NCBI RefSeq assembly: GCF_003574835.2
Contig: NZ_CP063196.1
Coordinates: 3,782,001 to 3,846,000 of the forward strand
Reading direction: 5' to 3'
Length of the DNA stretch: 64,000 nt
Origin: Thermobifida halotolerans
GTDB lineage: Bacteria; Actinomycetota; Actinomycetes; Streptosporangiales; Streptosporangiaceae
Shown: positions 59,326 through 64,000 of the stretch, piece after piece
Layout of the letters: the number at the start of each line of letters is the position of its first letter
Numbering within the stretch: position 1 is the stretch's first letter
Program-made: the position numbers and the translations under genes
The notes under the pieces: generated by a model
Told to the model about the DNA's origin: nothing
Database searches by the model: none
What the model saw: the letters and a program-made list of their open reading frames with translations, nothing else

Positions 59326-61659
59326 TCATCCCGTGGGTTGGTGTCCGGCCTCACCCGGAGTGTGGGCGCGTCGACCGGCGCATTCGGTGTTGCTGGGCTC
59401 GCTGGGGCCGCTGGCGGTCCCGGCCGCGTCCACCGCTCGCACGGTGAAGGAGTGGCAGCCCGGGTCCGGATCCCCGTAGATGGTGCTCTGGTACTGCTCT
59501 CCGTTGACCTCCACGGACTCGCCCACGGCGACGTCGCGGAGGTCGAGCGAGTCGTCCGCCGGGATGACCTCGTAGCCCACGGCGCCCTCCACGGGCGTCC
59601 AGTAGACATAGACCTGTCCGGTGTCGCTGAACGCGAACCACACGTTCTCCGGTGGGTCCAGCAGCGGCAGCGTCACGGTCGGGGCGGGGACCGCTGTGCT
59701 CTGCGCGCCGCCGCCGGTGCGTGCGGCGACGGTGAACGTGTAGGTTCCGCCCGGTTCCAGTCCGGCCAGTTCGATCTCGGTGTCGGTGGTGGTTCGGGCG
59801 GCGACGGCGCCGTGGTGGGCGGTCTCGCCGGACACGACGTAGTCGTGGGCTCCGGGGGCGGCGGTCCAGGTCAGCATGGCCGAGTTGGCGCCGGTGACTT
59901 CGACTTCCACGTCTGTGGGGGGCGGGGGCTCCTGTTCGCCGACCACGACCGGCGCCGACACCGCCGCGCTTCCGTGGCCGTGGGCGTTGACCGCCTGGAC
60001 CTGGAACCGGTACGGGACGCCGTCGCGCAGGCCGTCGAGGACCACGCTGTGCTGCCACCCTTCCACGGTTGTGCTGCCGCCGTCCCAGCTCACGACGTAG
60101 CCGGTGACGGGGGAGGCCGGGGAGTGGGCGGGCTGCCAGGTGACGGTCACCCCGTCGGCCCCGGAGGACGCCGTGGCCGGGACGGGCGCTCCCGGGAGCG
60201 GGGTGACTTCTCCTCCGACGGGTGTCCCCCCGGTGGGACCTCCCACCGTGCCCACGGCCCCGGCGCCCGCCGCCGGGGCCGACGCGGGGATTTCCGGCGA
60301 CACGCCCCCGGGGGCTCCGGGCTGCGGTGTCGGCGCCGGTCCGGTGGGCTCGGGCAGGACCGGGTCGACGCCGTCCTCCGGTTCGGTTCCGGGGTCCAGG
60401 TCCGGCGGGAGCGGGGCCCGTGCGGGCTCCTCCTCGTCCTGCTCCTGCGGGAGGGAGGGCTCCTGCTGCCCCGGTTGCGGCGTCTGCTGCCCGGGACCGG
60501 GGCCGGTCCCGGGTTCGGAGCCGTCCGTGGACTCGCCGCCCGGGCCGGGGGGCTCGTCGTACTTCTCGACCTCGGTGTCCTCCCCGGACGGACCGACGAC
60601 CAGCGCGGCACCGGAGTCGGGGTCGTTGACGAACAGGTATCCCTCGCGCACCTCCAGGTCGAGGGGACCCTCGGCGCCGGGCACCTCCAGCGGTTCGGCC
60701 TCGCCGCCGTCGGCGTCGAACACCCGGACGGCGCCGTCCTGCCCGGGCAGGTAGACGCGGCCCTCGTAGGGGACCGCCGCGGCGGAGCCGACGTTCTCGG
60801 CGTCGACCACCGTGATCTCGGCCCCCTCGTGCGGACCGGCCAGGGTCAGGATGGCGTCGGCCTCGGGGACGGTCACCGCGGCCAGGGGGCCGGAGGTGCG
60901 CGGCGGCACGACCGCGTCCGCCAGGTCGACGGGGGACTCGGTCTCGGCCGCGACGCCGTCGCGCACCTCGACGATGGTGCCGTCGGAGCGGTTCACCACG
61001 AGGGGACCCCGGTCCCGCACGGTGAGCACGATGTCGTCCGCGGGGTCGGACACCCCGACCGCCCCGTCGGCCCTCGCGGTGCCGTCGGCGACCCGCACCC
61101 CGGCGACCGTCCCCTGGCTGGGGACGCCGACCCACAGCGTGCCGTCGGCGTCGAACGCCCCGCCCTCCAGCGGGGCGGGCAGTTTCAGCGCCTCACCGGT
61201 GGCCGTGAGGGTGACGGGGTCGATCGCGCGCACCTCTCCGGCGCTCCGGTCGACCACGACCCCGTACCCCCCGTGGAGGAAGACGCCGTGGTCCCCGTCC
61301 GCGCCCAGGTCGAGCCGTCCGGAGAACGCCATCTCCCCCAGGTCGACGGCGGTCATGCGGCCGGTGTCGAGGTCGTGCAGGATCAGGTGGTCGTCGGTCT
61401 GGGTGACCTCGACGCGGTTTCCGGCGGACTCGGGGACGTCGGTGACCAGGTCGACCCGCCCGTCGTGCGCGTCGGTGCGCACCAACTGGCCGACCGGGCT
61501 GCTCCACAGCCACACGTCGCCGTCGTAGAGCTCCACCGCGCGGCCGATCGCCCCCGCGCCGAACAGCGTGCAGGCCAGCGCGATCGTGAGCACGAGAAAC
61601 GTGCTGGTGGAGGCGGCCCGACGTGCCACTGCGTACGCCGCGGCGATGCGCTGTCGCAC
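59326..61659 (-). CDS. Membrane-anchored propeller protein with three Fn3 domains
   Basis: 777 residues. One N-terminal membrane helix ('FLVLTIALACTLFGAGAIG', about 21-39) is followed by a beta-propeller-like region of about 350 residues ('WLWSSPVGQLVRTD', 'GVVVDRSAGEVRAIDPVT', 'LWVGVPSQGTVAGV'). A Pro/Gly/Glu-rich linker of about 150 residues leads to three fibronectin type III repeats ('VTGYVVSWDGG', 'HDYVVSGETAH', 'VGYEVIPADDS'). GTG 61659 follows GGAGG; upstream frame is unsupported. It is first in the MoxR-DUF58-TgpA-pseudokinase operon and probably the extracellular effector of the system. Confidence 0.85.
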   Translation of the reverse strand: MRQRIAAAYAVARRAASTSTFLVLTIALACTLFGAGAIGRAVELYDGDVWLWSSPVGQLVRTDAHDGRVDLVTDVPESAGNRVEVTQTDDHLILHDLDTGRMTAVDLGEMAFSGRLDLGADGDHGVFLHGGYGVVVDRSAGEVRAIDPVTLTATGEALKLPAPLEGGAFDADGTLWVGVPSQGTVAGVRVADGTARADGAVGVSDPADDIVLTVRDRGPLVVNRSDGTIVEVRDGVAAETESPVDLADAVVPPRTSGPLAAVTVPEADAILTLAGPHEGAEITVVDAENVGSAAAVPYEGRVYLPGQDGAVRVFDADGGEAEPLEVPGAEGPLDLEVREGYLFVNDPDSGAALVVGPSGEDTEVEKYDEPPGPGGESTDGSEPGTGPGPGQQTPQPGQQEPSLPQEQDEEEPARAPLPPDLDPGTEPEDGVDPVLPEPTGPAPTPQPGAPGGVSPEIPASAPAAGAGAVGTVGGPTGGTPVGGEVTPLPGAPVPATASSGADGVTVTWQPAHSPASPVTGYVVSWDGGSTTVEGWQHSVVLDGLRDGVPYRFQVQAVNAHGHGSAAVSAPVVVGEQEPPPPTDVEVEVTGANSAMLTWTAAPGAHDYVVSGETAHHGAVAARTTTDTEIELAGLEPGGTYTFTVAARTGGGAQSTAVPAPTVTLPLLDPPENVWFAFSDTGQVYVYWTPVEGAVGYEVIPADDSLDLRDVAVGESVEVNGEQYQSTIYGDPDPGCHSFTVRAVDAAGTASGPSEPSNTECAGRRAHTPGEAGHQPTG

Positions 61660-62402
61660 AGTACCTCCACAGCTCGGGTCGCAGGACCGCGATGGCGGCT
61701 GGCCGGATATCAGCCCCGATAATACGGAGAAAAAACATTCGACGCATTCGGGAATCCACAACGGAGAACAGGGTCACCTCCCTCCTCACCGCTTCCCGGT
61801 GGACCGGTTTTCTCCGCAGGTCACAGGGCTGCCGGGAAAAACGGTCCCGCCCGCGCGAACCGCGCCCCTCCCCGCACCGGGGAAAACACCGCCCGAAGGC
61901 ACCGGTTTTTCGAGGTGACCGCAGTTCGTGAATGGTGCCCTCGGCCTTTTCGGCGCCGCTGTCCGCCCGGCCTCAGTGAGGTGTGGCGGCCGCCTCCGCG
62001 CCGGGAACCGGCCGCGTGGAGAAGAGGGGTCGGCTGATCGGCCCAGGGCATTCCGCACCAACCCCCGCGACAGGCCACCACGGGCTGCCGGTGGCCGGTC
62101 GAGGCGCCCCCGGCGCCGAGCCCGGACACGGCCCCACCCACCCGCACCTTTGACAACGGTCCCGCCCCCCGGGGACACCGACCCGGGGTGACCGACGTCC
62201 CTGCGGCCCATCCCCCCGTGGAGGCGCGCCCCGAACACGGAGGTGGAATACCGCGCCTCTCCCCGGTCTCTCCGAGAAGACCCCGCGTCCACCGCAGAAC
62301 CCCACACCCAAACCTCAGTCAGCGGAGCGTGCGGACAGCGTGGGAGGCCGCCACCGCCTTTCCCGAGGAAACCCCGTACCGTTCTGCTCCTCGGGGGCGC
62401 TC
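61660..62402. other. Intergenic region upstream of the Fn3 operon
   Basis: About 740 bp with no convincing gene on either strand. It should contain the promoter of the Fn3 operon at its left side. A TTGACA (62150-62155) is present without a matching -10. Codon-position GC in the crossing frames is not gene-like. Confidence 0.35.
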
Positions 62403-62642
62403 CTACGTCTTCACCGCCGTGGCGGTTTCCGGTCGGAACCGGGGGAGGGCCGCGACGGACGAGTTCTCCTCTCCGTTTCGGCTCCCTGGAGGGCAGCGAT
62501 GAGCACGCGCGGTCAACCTCGTGGAGACGTGGTTGCGGATCTCGTGGGAAGGCGCGGTGCCGTTCGCCTTCGCGGCGGCGTTGGCCTTGCTGTTCAACTC
62601 CCGCCAGAAGTCGCTGCCGGAAACGGGACCGCTACTCATCGA
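62403..62642 (-). pseudogene. Truncated AbiEii-like toxin fragment
   Basis: The frame starts 'MSSGPVSGSDFWRELNSKANAAA' and continues 'IRNHVSTRLTARAH', which resembles the N-terminal helices of AbiEii-type nucleotidyltransferase toxins. It then changes into unrelated sequence and stops after 79 codons, with no nucleotidyltransferase GSxxxD motif. The start overlaps the antitoxin stop by 11 bases, as in intact AbiE operons. The identification rests on weak N-terminal resemblance and on position. Confidence 0.4.
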
Positions 62643-63492
62643 GCACCGCTCTTCCGACCACCCGAGCCGCGATTTCCACGCCGAACTCCTCGTCATGGGC
62701 GAGCGGTCCGGCCACTCCTGGGTCCCGGTCCGGACCGGCCATGTCCTCCAGTGCCGCCGCCAGTGCGGTGCGCACCTTCTCCACCCGGTCAGGGAACTTG
62801 AGCGCGGCGTAGCCCAGGAGGTTGCGCGGCGGCAGCGAGGTGACCGGCAGGCGGCTCAGGAAGTAGTCCACGAACTTCGGCCCGGCGCCGGGGAATCCGT
62901 ACTCGGCGGCCAGGGGCGCCAAGTCGCGGTACAGGTCGCGCAGGTCCACCAGGTCCTTGCGGACCGCGTTGGCCATGGCCTTGGAAATGCCGTCCGGATC
63001 ATTCCAGTCGCGGACCAGGTCGATGATCGTGCGATGGGCCGTGGTCACCGCGACGCCCTCCCGCACGACCACCTCGTCGGGCCGCAGGGTTCCCCTCCTG
63101 AGAGCCGTTCCCGGTAGGGCGGTCCGCTCGTCGTTGACCGTGAACACCACCACGGGCGCGGGGGGACCGCTGATTCCGAGGACCTCGCAGGCCGACTCGT
63201 GCGACACCACGGCGTCCTCGTGGCGTGCGGTGGGACGCTCCCAGGCGAAACGTTCCTCGTCGAGTGCCATCCACGCCGCGTACCTGTACACGTGCTCGGG
63301 GGCGGTACCGCTGCCGGCGATCTGGTGGACGCTCCACCCCGGTTCCACGAGCAGGCCAGCCTCCGTGAGGCGGGCCAACTCCGCTCCGTCCACTCCGACT
63401 CGGCGCGCTTGGGCCGCGGTGACCATCCCGTGCTGCCGTGCGGCCACGTCCGACAGTTCACGTAAGGAAGAGACGAGTTCTGGTCGGTTCAT
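62632..63492 (-). CDS. AbiEi-type (type IV) antitoxin-like protein
   Basis: 286 residues. The N-terminal winged helix ('DVAARQHGMVTAAQARRVGVDGAELARLTEAGLLVE', about 14-49) is followed by the AbiEi-like domain ('RYAAWMALD', 'VVSHESACEVLGI', 'GVAVTTAHRTIIDLVRD'). Such proteins repress their own operon and neutralise an AbiEii nucleotidyltransferase toxin. Here the downstream toxin frame appears truncated, so this may be an orphan regulator. ATG 63492 is preceded by GAGAAGG. Confidence 0.8.
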   Translation of the reverse strand: MNRPELVSSLRELSDVAARQHGMVTAAQARRVGVDGAELARLTEAGLLVEPGWSVHQIAGSGTAPEHVYRYAAWMALDEERFAWERPTARHEDAVVSHESACEVLGISGPPAPVVVFTVNDERTALPGTALRRGTLRPDEVVVREGVAVTTAHRTIIDLVRDWNDPDGISKAMANAVRKDLVDLRDLYRDLAPLAAEYGFPGAGPKFVDYFLSRLPVTSLPPRNLLGYAALKFPDRVEKVRTALAAALEDMAGPDRDPGVAGPLAHDEEFGVEIAARVVGRAVLDE

Positions 63493-63891
63493 GAGCTGGC
63501 CTTCTCGTTCGGGATCGAGACGCGGAGTCCGGCCGGGGGTCGGTACCGCAGTGGAAGCATACGGTCACCTGACCGGGCAGGGGCCGAAGACCCGAACGGC
63601 ACTGCATGGGGTCCGGCCATCGTGGGGGTACCTGTCTCCTCGGGCCGTCACGGACGGCTGCGACGGGCCCTGGTCATCCCGGGGCCGTGGTGTTGGAGTC
63701 CCGCGTTCCTTTTCCGGTTCCCGCCCCTGAAAGGATGTCCGCTTCCGGCCATCGAAGCGACCGCAGCGTTCTCCGGGAAGGCGGTCTCACCTCGCTCCCC
63801 CAGCGACAACGCCCTTGGATGATCGCGCTCACCGCGCGGTTCCCGGAACCCGCAAGAAAAACCATCCCGCCCCCAACTCCGGACAAATATG
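63493..63891. other. Non-coding stretch near the right edge
   Basis: About 400 bp with overlapping short frames on both strands but no recognisable protein. GC is lower than in the core genes. It presumably holds the promoter of the AbiEi-like gene. Confidence 0.3.
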
Positions 63892-64000
63892 ATGAATGAA
63901 CGGATTGGGAAACGCATCTCCACGAGCTTTCGGCCGTGGCGGCCCGTCACACGTTGGCCTGATGCCCGGCAGACGAGCGACATCGACCTGATGCGGACCG
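63892..64000 (+). CDS. Possible start of a gene cut by the window edge
   Basis: ATG followed by 35 open codons ('MNERIGKRISTSFRPWRPV...') to the right edge. There is no ribosome-binding site and no recognised motif, and the frame may be spurious. Confidence 0.15.
   Translation, partial: MNERIGKRISTSFRPWRPVTRWPDARQTSDIDLMRT

Noticed and set aside
62521-63117. Plus-strand frame with a hydrophobic N-terminus
   Set aside because: Most of it is antisense to the AbiEi-like gene; no ribosome-binding site or family supports it.
63606-63899. 97-residue plus-strand frame near the right edge
   Set aside because: No motif or ribosome-binding site, and it overlaps a similar-sized minus frame; neither can be preferred.

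Overview
The window is very GC-rich (mostly about 70% or more) with GTG starts, long spurious antisense frames and actinobacterial families (DUF5703, DUF3291, actinomycete integrative element genes, an MFS-thymidylate kinase fusion). Together with a CE4-CBM2 deacetylase, a LacI regulator and a GH10 xylanase side by side, this points to a plant-polymer-degrading actinomycete of the Nocardiopsaceae type (Thermobifida or Nocardiopsis-like). The genus is inference.

Layout. 1-6.3 kb: a cut-off beta-propeller gene, then mutA-mutB-meaB (methylmalonyl-CoA mutase and its GTPase chaperone). 6.6-10.8 kb: an anti-sigma antagonist, PTS enzyme I, a cysteine-containing HTH regulator, a DUF3291 protein and a SOD-like lipoprotein. 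10.8-15.5 kb: a divergent PfkB kinase / family-4 glycosidase pair, a small membrane protein, thioredoxin behind a CsoR/CstR-type palindrome, and a zinc alcohol dehydrogenase. 16.2-20.4 kb: a three-gene cassette that looks like a type VII (ESX) substrate set.

20.5-31.5 kb is an actinomycete integrative and conjugative element (AICE) of about 11 kb inserted in a tRNA-Thr(CGT) gene. Two 86-bp copies of the tRNA 3' half plus its terminator bound it. It carries int, xis, a rolling-circle-type Rep, an FtsK/TraSA-like translocase, a Pra-like activator, a GntR regulator, small proteins, an XRE regulator, a flavoprotein and a low-GC P-loop ATPase cargo. Paired GTGTTAGCA arm-type sites flank the attachment core, and a nest of large palindromes at 20750-20991 is a candidate origin or transfer locus. 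The flavoprotein gene is a GC chimera whose 3' half matches the low-GC cargo.

31.6-47.3 kb is core chromosome: a Moco-sulfurase-like PLP enzyme, a TAP-type secreted peptidase, ricT, holB, a MarR/oxidoreductase pair, the MFS-tmk fusion, topA, secreted proteins, an M20 peptidase and tRNA-Leu(GAG). 47.3-52.7 kb: an XRE fragment, then a xylan locus (CE4-CBM2 deacetylase, a decayed second copy of it, a LacI regulator, GH10 xylanase) with related palindromes before the deacetylase and the xylanase. 53-61.7 kb: a five-gene operon (Fn3/propeller protein, MoxR, DUF58, TgpA-like protein, kinase-like Fn3 protein) in which both the kinase and the transglutaminase domains lack catalytic residues. The end holds an AbiEi-type antitoxin with a truncated partner and about 500 bp without a clear gene.
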